A stretch of 17,773 nucleotides of DNA from Candidatus Agathobaculum merdigallinarum (GCA_019115425.1 DXDO01000060.1:1-17773), one strand, 5' to 3'. Positions 7,513-14,064 are shown, numbered from the stretch's first letter. Program-made: numbers and translations. Notes: generated by a model from the sequence alone, not told the origin.

Positions 7513-7730
7513 ATTATGTTGGATTCTCGTGGACTGCCTGCGGGGCAGGCTTCCGGCGCGCCCGCGCCTGTGCGCGGGGTTGCCGTCTTTTGTTCCCACT
7601 AAACGGCGCTGAAAACGCTGATAGAAACGGAGCGCCGCGAAACAGCTTACCGTTCCGCTTCTATCGGCGCTCCCGCGCCGCGTCCATGGGCATATACCGG
7701 CGTCCCGACCGGCATGGTGTTTTTTTAGTC
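7513..7730 (-). ncRNA. Putative guide RNA (omega-RNA-like scaffold plus 16-nt guide) of the TnpB-like protein
   Basis: Lies directly 3' of the TnpB-like gene, the position from which TnpB omega-RNAs and TldR guide RNAs are processed. On the - strand the segment is strongly foldable. 7655-7665 pairs with 7620-7630 (GATAGAAGCGG with CCGTTTCTATC, one G-U). 7572-7578 pairs with 7561-7567 (7 bp, 4-nt loop). The last hairpin is GCCTGC-CCC-GCAGGC (7550 to 7536), followed by AGTCCAC. From memory, many clostridial IS200/IS605-type right ends finish with such a terminal hairpin and an AGT(C/T)CAC-like end. The next bases, GAGAATCCAACATAAT (7528 to 7513), would be the guide and match the flagellin start 15/16. 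The RNA 5' end is unknown, so the boundary near 7730 is nominal, and processing could extend into the coding region. Confidence 0.6.
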
Positions 7731-8909
7731 GATAGCGGGGGGCGGGCCGCCCAATGCAAGCTGGGAAAGGCCCTGCGCCCGAATATTGATCGCGCCGTTC
7801 TCCGCCCGCCGGAGCACTGTGCCGCACGCGGGGCAGACCCAGACCCGATCCTGCTTTGTCAGCGCATCGTTTACATGGCCGCACACGTGGCACCGCTTCG
7901 CAGAGGGGAAATCGGCCCCGACGGTGATATACGGCTTGCCCTGCCGCGCCAGTTTGTATTGCAGGCAAAGGCGGAAGCGGCCGAAGCCGGCATCCATCAC
8001 GTTTCCCAGCTTGATTTCCCGTGATGCCTCACGCAAATCGCTTTCCCTCACACATACGGCGTTCCAAGCGTTGGCTATCCGCCGGCTCTCCTTGTGTATG
8101 AAGTCTTTGCGTTGGTTTGCGATATGCTCATGCAAAAGCTGGATTTTGCGGCGCTGTTCCTGATAGTTTTTGGAATCCGGCTGCATGCGGGAAAGCCGCC
8201 GCTGCATCAGGGCGAGTTTTTTCTCGGACTGCCGAAGCCAGTGCGGCGGGTCGGCAGTTTGGCCGTTGCTGTCCACATAGAAGTGGGGGATGGAGTAGTT
8301 CAGTCCCAGCGTGGTTTCCGGCGTAGGGACGGCAGGCTGCGGCGCTTTTTCGTCGTATTCATATTGCAGAGAGCAGAAATAGCGTCCGGAAGGGGTTTTG
8401 CTGACGACTGCTGATTTCAGCACCCACCAGTGCAGCGGTTTCCGGTAGAGCCGCGCCCGCACCACGCCGATCTTTGGCAGCCGGACGCCGTCCTTGACCA
8501 GATAAAGCGTCGGGCCGGATTTGAGATACTGGCAGAAGGTTGTATAAGAGTTTTTCTGCGCCTTTTTGCGCTTATAGGATGGATAACCGTATTGATCCGG
8601 ATGCTGGAAGAAATTCTGAAAGGCGCGCCGCAGGCTTTGATGCACGCTGCATAACGCCTGGCTGTCCACCTCCTGCAGGAAGGGGGCTTCTTTTTTGTAT
8701 TTGGCCGGCGTCGGCAGGAAATGCTTGTCGGTCGCGGCATAGAATTCCTCGGCGTCCGCAAGAATGCGGTTCCAGATGTACCGGCAGCAGCCAAATGTTT
8801 TTTCAAACAATTCCGCCTGCTCCGGCGTAGGGAAAAGCGGCACTTTGATCGTGCGGTTCAGACGCAGCCTGCCGTCTTGGGTATGCTGTTTTTCCTGCCC
8901 CTTCGGCAA
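7725..8909 (-). CDS. TnpB-family protein with all three RuvC catalytic residues substituted (TldR candidate)
   Basis: TnpB/OrfB (IS200/IS605, IS607, IS1341-type) proteins are RNA-guided nucleases. This one is full length (394 aa) and uninterrupted. Order: N-terminal domain (LNRTIKVPLFPTPEQAELFEK, then FGCCRYIWNRILADAEEFY), wedge/REC part, RuvC-I, helices (NYQEQRRKIQLLHEHIANQR), RuvC-II, zinc finger (C340, C343, C359, C362) and RuvC-III. The catalytic motifs are lost: RuvC-I GLDxS/G reads GLN204YS (codon AAC, 8298-8300); RuvC-II VCVED reads VCVR288E (AGG, 8046-8048); RuvC-III DRDxNAA reads RRA369ENGA (GCG, 7803-7805). I choose TTG 8909, 9 nt after AGGAGG; the frame stays open to GTG 8978 but that has no ribosome binding site. 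Loss of the triad with everything else kept, a guide-like RNA downstream and a flagellin neighbour point to a nuclease-dead repressor. The alternative is a young non-autonomous transposon relic. Confidence 0.85.
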   Translation of the reverse strand: MPKGQEKQHTQDGRLRLNRTIKVPLFPTPEQAELFEKTFGCCRYIWNRILADAEEFYAATDKHFLPTPAKYKKEAPFLQEVDSQALCSVHQSLRRAFQNFFQHPDQYGYPSYKRKKAQKNSYTTFCQYLKSGPTLYLVKDGVRLPKIGVVRARLYRKPLHWWVLKSAVVSKTPSGRYFCSLQYEYDEKAPQPAVPTPETTLGLNYSIPHFYVDSNGQTADPPHWLRQSEKKLALMQRRLSRMQPDSKNYQEQRRKIQLLHEHIANQRKDFIHKESRRIANAWNAVCVRESDLREASREIKLGNVMDAGFGRFRLCLQYKLARQGKPYITVGADFPSAKRCHVCGHVNDALTKQDRVWVCPACGTVLRRAENGAINIRAQGLSQLALGGPPPAID

Positions 8910-8978
8910 TGCTGAGCGCCTCCTCGCCGCCGGCTTTGGGAAAGCGCCGGCAGGGATGTCGCTGAGACCGCGCAGCAC

Positions 8979-9127
8979 GCGTTCAGAAAGTATACTTTTA
9001 TAAACTCGATAAAGATAAAAAAATTTACAACTTAGGTATTAACAAAATCGGGATTCTAACCGATAATGATAGTGTAAGCTGAACCGGCCGTATGTTTTAG
9101 AAAAGTATACCATTTCGGACGGAAGGC
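8979..9127. other. AT-rich gap with paired AAAGTATAC dyads (possible recombinase sites)
   Basis: About 150 bp between the recombinase and the TnpB-like gene, much more AT-rich than its surroundings. A perfect 12-bp palindrome AAAGTATACTTT lies at 8987-8998, and AAAAGTATAC at 9101-9110 is the reverse complement of GTATACTTTT at 8990-8999. Short dyads spaced about 110 bp next to a serine recombinase gene could be parts of a res/crossover site or an operator. Any promoter for the TnpB-like gene would also lie here, but I see no clean -35/-10 pair. Confidence 0.35.
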
Positions 9128-9733
9128 TCATTTCGTCGGGGGTTCTGACCGAACAGCTTTTGCATAAAATGTTCCTTTTGGCATTCCACAGGCGCTGGCC
9201 GCTTGGAGGAGTGTTATTTTTTTGCCGCGCCACGCCCGACATACCTCGCGGAAATTGTCCGGCAGGGGGCGGGGCGGCCTGCCGAATTTCACCCCGCGCG
9301 CCTTGGCTGCCGCAATGCCCTCTGCCTGCCGCTTGCGGATGCTTGTACGCTCGTTTTCCGCCACAAAGGACAGGATTTGCAGCACAAGGTCAGCGATAAA
9401 CGTCCCCATCAGGTCTTTGCCCTGCCGCGTGTCCAGCAGAGGCATGTCCAGCACGCAAATATCGATGCCGATTTCTTTTGTCAGTACCTGCCACTGGCGC
9501 TGGATCTCTTTGTAATCCCGTCCTAACCGGTCGATGCTCAGAATATAGAGCAGGTCGCCGGTTTTTAATTTTTTGACCAGCTTTTTGTATTCGGGGCGCT
9601 CAAAATCCTTGCCGGATTGCTTGTCGATAAAGATATGATTGTCCGCCACCCCCTTGCCGCGCAGCGCGATCAGCTGGCGGTCCTCGTTTTGATCGAAGCT
9701 GGACACCCTGATATAGCCGTAGACGATATTCAA
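9128..9733 (-). CDS. Small serine recombinase (resolvase/invertase family)
   Basis: Site-specific recombinase of the resolvase/invertase type, 201 aa. The N-terminal catalytic domain shows YGYIRVSS with Arg9 and nucleophile Ser11, then DKQSGKDFERPEY, LSIDRLGRDYKEI and the long helix QILSFVAENERTSIRKRQAEGI followed by KARGVKFGRPP. The C-terminal helix-turn-helix is KITLLQAASACGMPKGTFY. IS607 transposases carry their DNA-binding domain at the N-terminus, so this is not the TnpA of an IS607 element although it lies upstream of a TnpB-like gene in the same direction. The start is TTG 9733, preceded by GGAGGA 7 nt upstream. Close relatives are common as lone genes or in mobile elements of Firmicutes. 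Whether it inverts a segment near flagellin, resolves a lost element, or is an unrelated passenger cannot be decided here. Confidence 0.9.
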   Translation of the reverse strand: MNIVYGYIRVSSFDQNEDRQLIALRGKGVADNHIFIDKQSGKDFERPEYKKLVKKLKTGDLLYILSIDRLGRDYKEIQRQWQVLTKEIGIDICVLDMPLLDTRQGKDLMGTFIADLVLQILSFVAENERTSIRKRQAEGIAAAKARGVKFGRPPRPLPDNFREVCRAWRGKKITLLQAASACGMPKGTFYAKAVRSEPPTK

Positions 9734-9898
9734 GCGCGATTCCTCCGTTCTGTGTGATTTGCAGCAGTTTTGATTTTCTTGCAGATATCCGGAAAAACAT
9801 AGAAGTTCGTGTCATATAAGGGACGCTGCGATATCATTTTTGTGTAGTTTGATCAAATCATATTCTGATTTTGCGAATGGAGGAATTTGCTTTTCAGC
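9734..9898. other. Intergenic region upstream of the recombinase, no gene seen
   Basis: AT-rich stretch between the recombinase start and the regulator terminator. On the - strand TTGATC (about 9847-9852) followed 17 bp later by TATCGC is a weak promoter-like pair for the recombinase. No convincing short gene, repeat or conserved RNA is visible. Confidence 0.3.
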
Positions 9899-9935
9899 AA
9901 AAAAATACAGCCGATGGCTATGCCATCGGCTGTAT
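9899..9935 (-). terminator. Intrinsic terminator downstream of the XRE-regulator pseudogene
   Basis: Perfect 14-bp stem ATACAGCCGATGGC (9905-9918) with GCCATCGGCTGTAT (9922-9935), loop TAT. Read on the - strand it runs into seven T (complement of 9899-9905), a classical Rho-independent terminator about 60 bp past the regulator stop. Confidence 0.88.
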
Positions 9936-9996
9936 AAAAAATTTTATTGTTTATTGGATCGGGAACGCTCCGGCAACTGCTTTATTTCGATTGGTT

Positions 9997-11028
9997 TTAT
10001 GATTCCGGAGGGATGGCGGCGCGCAGACGGTCAAGCGCCGCCTGAAATCGCGGCTCATTCCAGAGGGGAGCATAGTGTTCATCTGTCTCAATCGCGCGCA
10101 GCGTCAGCCGGAGCATCTCCGAAATTTCGTTCGGCGTAGGCACATGGGTCTGCACAGCGGCAAAGAACGGGTTATCACGGTAGTCCAGCGTATAGGCGAG
10201 TCTCATATCGATATATTGCTCGAACAAATCAAGCGCAGTCTGGTTGTCGTCCTCGTCCTGTGCAAGCATGATACCGAGCAGAAGCCCATTCGAGCGGTCC
10301 AAATCAAACAGGTCATCTATCGCGGAGTAAGCGTCTACGAAGCGACGGGCAGCGGCAAAGTCTTTTTTTTCGCCGTGAAACAGTAGCCAGGTTCATCAGC
10401 GCGACTGAGACTTCGTCGACATGGATCAGGAGTGCGCGGCGTGAAAGACGTTCTGCTTTGCAGGAAGTTCTTCGATCAGCTGCTCTGCCTCACCATAGCG
10501 GCTGAGAATGGTGAGCGTGTTGATGCGCAGCATTTTAGCGACCGGTTTTTCGCCAACATCTTCGGTCTGACGTTCTCCCTGCTCGAATAGGGCAAGGCAC
10601 TGCTCGCTGATTTCCTCTGCGGCCTGTTCGGCATGGTCCGCGCGGTTCAGCGCGGAGGCAAGATAATGGTAGTACATACCGCCAACAATCAGCTTGAGCG
10701 AGCCGCTGGACGGAAATTCGCGGAGGATGGCCTCAGCCGCTGACCGTCCGGCGTCAAAGCCTTGCCCGCTGAACACTTCGTGCAGACGGTCGGTGATTGC
10801 GCGCACCTCCTCGTCTGTTGGGGCAGCGTGGAAGTCGAGCAGCGCGTCTACCGTCATACCCAGCGCCCGGGCGAGCGGCGGGAGCAGTGTGATATCAGGG
10901 TAGCTGGCGTTTGTTTCCCATTTGCTGACTGCGGCGGCAGTCACGCCGACCATATCCGCAAGGTTTTCCTGTGTCATATTTTTTGCGCGGCGCGCGCAGG
11001 CGATGATATTCCCGATGGGAAGCTGCAT
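9997..11028 (-). pseudogene. XRE-family transcriptional regulator, disrupted by two compensating frameshifts
   Basis: The N-terminal part is a Cro/CI-type helix-turn-helix (MTQENLADMVGVTAAAVSKWE, beginning about residue 17) with the linker ASYPDITLLPPLARALGMTVDALLDF, followed by an alpha-helical, TPR-like region. Reading stops at TGA 10426-10428, but the protein continues in the next frame (RALLIHVDEVSVALMNLATVSRR) and returns to the original frame (KKDFAAARRFVDAYSAIDDLFDLD) to a normal end at 9997. The first shift lies near 10434-10440 and fits loss of one base; the second is a run of eight A on the - strand (10363-10370), where seven would restore the frame. Intact length would be about 343 aa. 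The start is taken as ATG 11028, 8 nt after AAAGGA; ATG 11037 lies inside that ribosome binding site. Two sequencing errors, or slippage at the A-run, remain possible. Its ligand and targets are not known. Confidence 0.75.
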
Positions 11029-11058
11029 AGCAACCATCCTTTATTATAATAATAGGAT

Positions 11059-11079
11059 ATACAAAAGGGCCTTTTGTAT
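11059..11079. promoter_or_regulatory. 21-bp palindrome upstream of the XRE regulator, likely operator
   Basis: ATACAAAAG (11059-11067) and CTTTTGTAT (11071-11079) are perfect inverted 9-bp arms around GGC. The site lies about 30 bp upstream of the regulator start, next to an AT-rich TATTATTATAAT stretch that could carry the -10. XRE regulators often bind such dyads at their own promoters; autoregulation is inferred. Confidence 0.5.
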
Positions 11080-11123
11080 CATTATCATATCATGCGGCAT
11101 ATCGAAGCACAATAGAGGCAAAG

Positions 11124-11160
11124 TTTAACCGCCGGTTGGATTTTTCAACCGGCGGTTAAA
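11124..11160 (-). terminator. Hairpin downstream of the SLH-M15 peptidase gene
   Basis: Perfect 15-bp stem TTTAACCGCCGGTTG (11124-11138) with CAACCGGCGGTTAAA (11146-11160), 7-nt loop. It lies 14 bp after the peptidase stop on the - strand. The trailing T-run is poor (AAACTTTGCC), so termination may be incomplete. Confidence 0.65.
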
Positions 11161-11174
11161 AGTATCGATCTTAT

Positions 11175-12398
11175 TTATCTGCCAAAATAGCTGAAGTGCA
11201 TGTAATCGCGCTTGCTCGACCAGGCGTTGCCGCCCCAGGAGAAACCGTACTTCGTGAAAGCGTTGTAAACGTCGCCGCCCTCGGGGATGGAGTATGGATC
11301 TTCGCCGGGCAGCCAGTGCGTACCGGTCGTCGGGGTGAGCGAGCCGTCCTCGTTGATGGTCGCCTCCATATTTTCCTCCCAGTTGATGTCCACTGCGGTG
11401 CCCTGTGAATGCTCGCCGGTGCGCCAGGAATAGCAGCCCACGTTCTTGATCGGGAACTGCTCCGCCCCGTTATAGATCTCCTCAAAGATCGCCTCGTAGA
11501 TCGGCGCAAGACTTTGGTTTACCTGTAAGTAAGCGGTGCCGGTCGTCTTGCTGCCGTCCTCCTGCAGGCGCCATACCGGAACGGCGATCTCGATCATGTG
11601 GGCCTCTGCTTCTTCGGCGGTCTGATACTGCACGCCGTCCAAGCCGTAAACCAGCTCCATTTTTTCCTCATTGGTTTCCGGCAGGATAAAATCGGGGTCG
11701 GTCCACAGATCAGAGGGGTCCTCTACCGCAGGTAAATCCGAGGGATCGTCGTCGTTTTCACTGTCCGGCTTGGCGAAAGCATCGCAAAAGCGGCTTGCCA
11801 TGATCAGCGCCTGTTCGCGGGTAGCCGTGCCATTCGGCGCGAGAATGGTGGTTTCATCGGAAGTGGAGATGCCGTTCACCACGGTGTAGTCCACCATGGC
11901 AATGACCGCATCCAGCGCATAGCGCTTGATATTGGGAACATCGGGGTAGTCCTCCAGGCAGGCGTCGCCCGCGATGGCGGCCGCTTCGATCCCAGCAGCA
12001 TCCAGCACATTGTACAGCATCAGGCAAAGATCCTGCCGCTCGATGCTGGCGTCGGGATCAAAAATACCGTCCCCTCGGCCGTTGACCAGACCGAGCTCAT
12101 ATGCGGCGACAACGTATGGGTCGTCACAGTCGCGGAACGGCTTTTTGCCGGAAGCGAACACAGCCTTACCGCTGACCTCCTTGTAGGCGTTGACGGCGAT
12201 GCCGCAGAATTCGGCGCGCGTGATCTCCTCTTTCGCGTTCAGCGATGCAAGCGCGCTGGGCATCAACCCTGCGTCCTGCGCGGCGGCTACGCCTTCCTGC
12301 GCCCAGGTGGAGACGTTTGAGAGAGCGCCTGCATGCGGCGTGAACATGGCGGCCAGCAGGGCGAGCGTTCCCGCGCGGCGGGCAAAGGAATGGGGCAT
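11175..12398 (-). CDS. SLH-domain protein with C-terminal M15-family (VanY/CwlK-like) peptidase
   Basis: Secreted cell-wall enzyme, 407 aa. Signal peptide at about residues 1-25 (FARRAGTLALLAAMFTPHAGALS). Three S-layer-homology repeats follow (about 27-75, 88-145 and 150-215; motifs ITRAEFCGIAVNAYKE, GDGIFDPDASIERQDLCLML and GTATREQALIMASRF), which usually anchor proteins to pyruvylated wall polymers. An acidic linker (about 216-245) leads to a C-terminal M15 zinc peptidase: H330 and D337 in EHSQGTAVDINW, and H401 in RDYMHFSY with D398 at the catalytic acid/base position. M15 enzymes cut D-Ala-D-Ala or L-Ala-D-Glu bonds of peptidoglycan; the exact specificity cannot be told here. ATG 12398 follows AAGGAGG by 10 nt. 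It lies downstream of, and co-directional with, the YifB gene, but has its own AT-rich promoter region. Confidence 0.9.
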   Translation of the reverse strand: MPHSFARRAGTLALLAAMFTPHAGALSNVSTWAQEGVAAAQDAGLMPSALASLNAKEEITRAEFCGIAVNAYKEVSGKAVFASGKKPFRDCDDPYVVAAYELGLVNGRGDGIFDPDASIERQDLCLMLYNVLDAAGIEAAAIAGDACLEDYPDVPNIKRYALDAVIAMVDYTVVNGISTSDETTILAPNGTATREQALIMASRFCDAFAKPDSENDDDPSDLPAVEDPSDLWTDPDFILPETNEEKMELVYGLDGVQYQTAEEAEAHMIEIAVPVWRLQEDGSKTTGTAYLQVNQSLAPIYEAIFEEIYNGAEQFPIKNVGCYSWRTGEHSQGTAVDINWEENMEATINEDGSLTPTTGTHWLPGEDPYSIPEGGDVYNAFTKYGFSWGGNAWSSKRDYMHFSYFGR

Positions 12399-12419
12399 AA
12401 GAAAAAAACCTCCTTGAAA

Positions 12420-12481
12420 AATGGAAATGCAATCATGTATTTTGTATATAGTATTATGCGGAATTGTGTCGAATTTGTGTA
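12420..12481 (-). promoter_or_regulatory. AT-rich promoter region of the SLH-M15 peptidase gene
   Basis: On the - strand, TCGACA followed 16 bp later by TATATA gives a sigma-A-like pair a few tens of bases before the ribosome binding site; CATAAT close by is an alternative -10. Several overlapping choices exist, so only the region is called. Confidence 0.35.
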
Positions 12482-12491
12482 AAACTGGAAC

Positions 12492-12521
12492 TTATTCACA
12501 ATATCCACAAGGTTTTCCACA
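12492..12521 (+). other. Cluster of three DnaA-box-like 9-mers
   Basis: TTATTCACA (12492-12500) fits the DnaA box consensus TTATNCACA exactly. ATATCCACA (12501-12509) and TTTTCCACA (12513-12521) each differ from TTATCCACA by one base. All three have the same orientation within 30 bp. They lie between the YifB gene and the SLH-M15 gene, upstream of the latter's presumed promoter. This could be a DnaA-regulated promoter or a titration site; an origin is unlikely because no dnaA/dnaN neighbours or long unwinding element are seen. Confidence 0.5.
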
Positions 12522-12540
12522 AAAAGCGCAGTTTGCCGAA

Positions 12541-14064
12541 TCAATCTGAAGCGGCGCGGTCCAATGTGCGGTATTGCAGCGCTTCCGCAAGGTGTTCCGC
12601 CTGAATCAGAGGGCTTTCGGCCAGATCCGCGATCGTACGCGCGACGCGCAGCACACGGTCGTGCGCACGGGCGGTCAGGCCGAGGCGTTCAAATGCGGCG
12701 GCGAATATGCGCGACGCATCCTCGGACAGCGCGCAGAAATCCGCCAGCTGCGCGGGCGGCAGGGCAGCGTTGCAGACGTCTTGCCCTTGCCGCCGGTACT
12801 GTATCGAGCGAGCCGCCAGCACGCGCATACGGATATCGGCCGAGGATTCCTCGGCAGCCTGTCCGCGGGCGGCCAGCGCTGCGTATTCCACCGGCTGCAC
12901 CGCGACCTGTAGATCCATACGGTCCAGCAGGGGACCGGAAAGGCGCTTTAGGTACTGCTGCACAGACGATTTGGAGCAGGTGCAGCGTTCGGTGCCGTAC
13001 CAGCCGCAGCGGCATGGGTTCATCGCAGCGATGAGCTGGAAGCTCGCAGGATAGGTGACCTGTCCAGCCACGCGGGAGATCGTTACCCTGCCGTCCTCGA
13101 GCGGCTGGCGCAGGGTTTCAAGCACGTCGCGGTGAAACTCAGGCAGCTCGTCCAGAAACAGCACGCCGCGGTGCGCGAGCGTGATCTCTCCGGGCACGGG
13201 CAGACGGCCCGCAGCGCCAGAGCCGCCCGCCATGGCGCTGGCGGAGGAGCTGTGGTGAGGCGCGCGGAATGGGCGCTCGGCACGCTCGACTGCTTCCTGA
13301 CCGCGGCCGACAGCCGACCAGACGCGGATGACCTCCAGCCGTTCGCTGTCCGACAGCGGCGGCAGAATGGTGGGAAATCGTTTTGCCATCATGCTTTTGC
13401 CCGAGCCGGGTGGCCCGGAAAGCAGGATGTTGTGTCCGCCCGCGGCGGCGATCTCAAGCGCACGCTTGACCGCATGCTGGCCCATGACATGTGCAAAGTC
13501 GAGTGCGTCGTCCTGCGGCTTGGGTGCAGGCGGCGGGGGACAGGGCGAGAGCGGCACGCGGCCGCTCAAATGGGCGAGCAGATCGCGCAGGCTGGCAACA
13601 GGAAGAACGCAAACGCCGGAAGCGTAGCAAGCCTCCGACGCGTTTTGCGCGGGAACATATACCGTGCGAAAACCTGCGTCCCGCGCGGCGAGCGCCATGG
13701 AAAGCGCGCCGCACACCGGACGCAGCTCCCCGGAAAGCGAAAGCTCCCCCAGAAACACAGCATCCTGCGGGAGCGGGTCGATCTCACCCGCCGCAGCGAG
13801 AATGGACAGCAGGATGGGCAGGTCGTAAGCGGTACCCGCCTTTTTGGTATCAGCGGGGGCAAGGTTGACCGTCAGGCGGGAGACCGGCCAGTCGAAGGAA
13901 CATGCCTTCGCGGCGGCACGCACGCGTTCACCTGCTTCGGACACCGCGCCGGTCGGCAAGCCGACCACGTCCAGCCGCGGCAGGCCGCCGGACAAAAAAC
14001 ATTCGACGGTGACGATATAACCGTCGATGCCGCTGAGTCCGGCCGAAAACACGCGCGATACCAT
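12541..14064 (-). CDS. YifB/ComM-family Mg-chelatase-like AAA+ ATPase
   Basis: Cytoplasmic AAA+ ATPase of the YifB/ComM family; ComM in transformable Proteobacteria is a branch-migration helicase that helps integrate incoming DNA, and other homologues are less studied. The 507-residue protein is full length. The N-terminal domain has a Lon-S16-like fold (LDVVGLPTGAVSEAGERVRAA; VNLAPADTKKAGTAYDLPI; FLGELSLSGELRPV), followed by a proline-rich linker (171-184), Walker A GPPGSGKS (217-224), Walker B LFLDE (301-305), sensor region and the AMNPCRCGWYG cysteine motif, and a C-terminal Mg_chelatase_C helical domain (RVARTIADLAESPLI). GGGAGG lies 6 nt before ATG 14064. No competence or DNA-uptake gene is visible nearby. 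Confidence 0.95.
   Translation of the reverse strand: MVSRVFSAGLSGIDGYIVTVECFLSGGLPRLDVVGLPTGAVSEAGERVRAAAKACSFDWPVSRLTVNLAPADTKKAGTAYDLPILLSILAAAGEIDPLPQDAVFLGELSLSGELRPVCGALSMALAARDAGFRTVYVPAQNASEACYASGVCVLPVASLRDLLAHLSGRVPLSPCPPPPAPKPQDDALDFAHVMGQHAVKRALEIAAAGGHNILLSGPPGSGKSMMAKRFPTILPPLSDSERLEVIRVWSAVGRGQEAVERAERPFRAPHHSSSASAMAGGSGAAGRLPVPGEITLAHRGVLFLDELPEFHRDVLETLRQPLEDGRVTISRVAGQVTYPASFQLIAAMNPCRCGWYGTERCTCSKSSVQQYLKRLSGPLLDRMDLQVAVQPVEYAALAARGQAAEESSADIRMRVLAARSIQYRRQGQDVCNAALPPAQLADFCALSEDASRIFAAAFERLGLTARAHDRVLRVARTIADLAESPLIQAEHLAEALQYRTLDRAASD

Noticed and set aside
7661..7668. GCCGATAG on the - strand as a sigma-28 -10 box for flagellin
   Set aside because: No TAAA-like -35 lies 15-16 bp upstream and the sequence is part of a long stem in the scaffold; it is also about 310 bp from the start codon.
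7468..7968. Reading 7468-7968 (- strand) as a protein gene whose end resembles a flagellin N-terminus (TRIQHNI)
   Set aside because: It overlaps the TnpB-like gene in another frame and shows no domain. The flagellin-like residues come from the 16-nt guide-like match, which ends too sharply on both sides to be a gene remnant.
7725..8978. Start of the TnpB-like protein at GTG 8978
   Set aside because: No ribosome binding site precedes it, and the 23 extra residues are not part of the TnpB family; TTG 8909 has AGGAGG at workable spacing.
7725..9733. The recombinase plus TnpB-like gene as a complete IS607 element
   Set aside because: The recombinase has its catalytic domain first and its helix-turn-helix at the C-terminus, unlike IS607 TnpA, and I see no element ends or target duplication.
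12492..12521. Chromosomal replication origin
   Set aside because: Only three boxes in 30 bp, no long AT-rich unwinding element, and the neighbours are a YifB ATPase and a wall peptidase rather than dnaA/dnaN.
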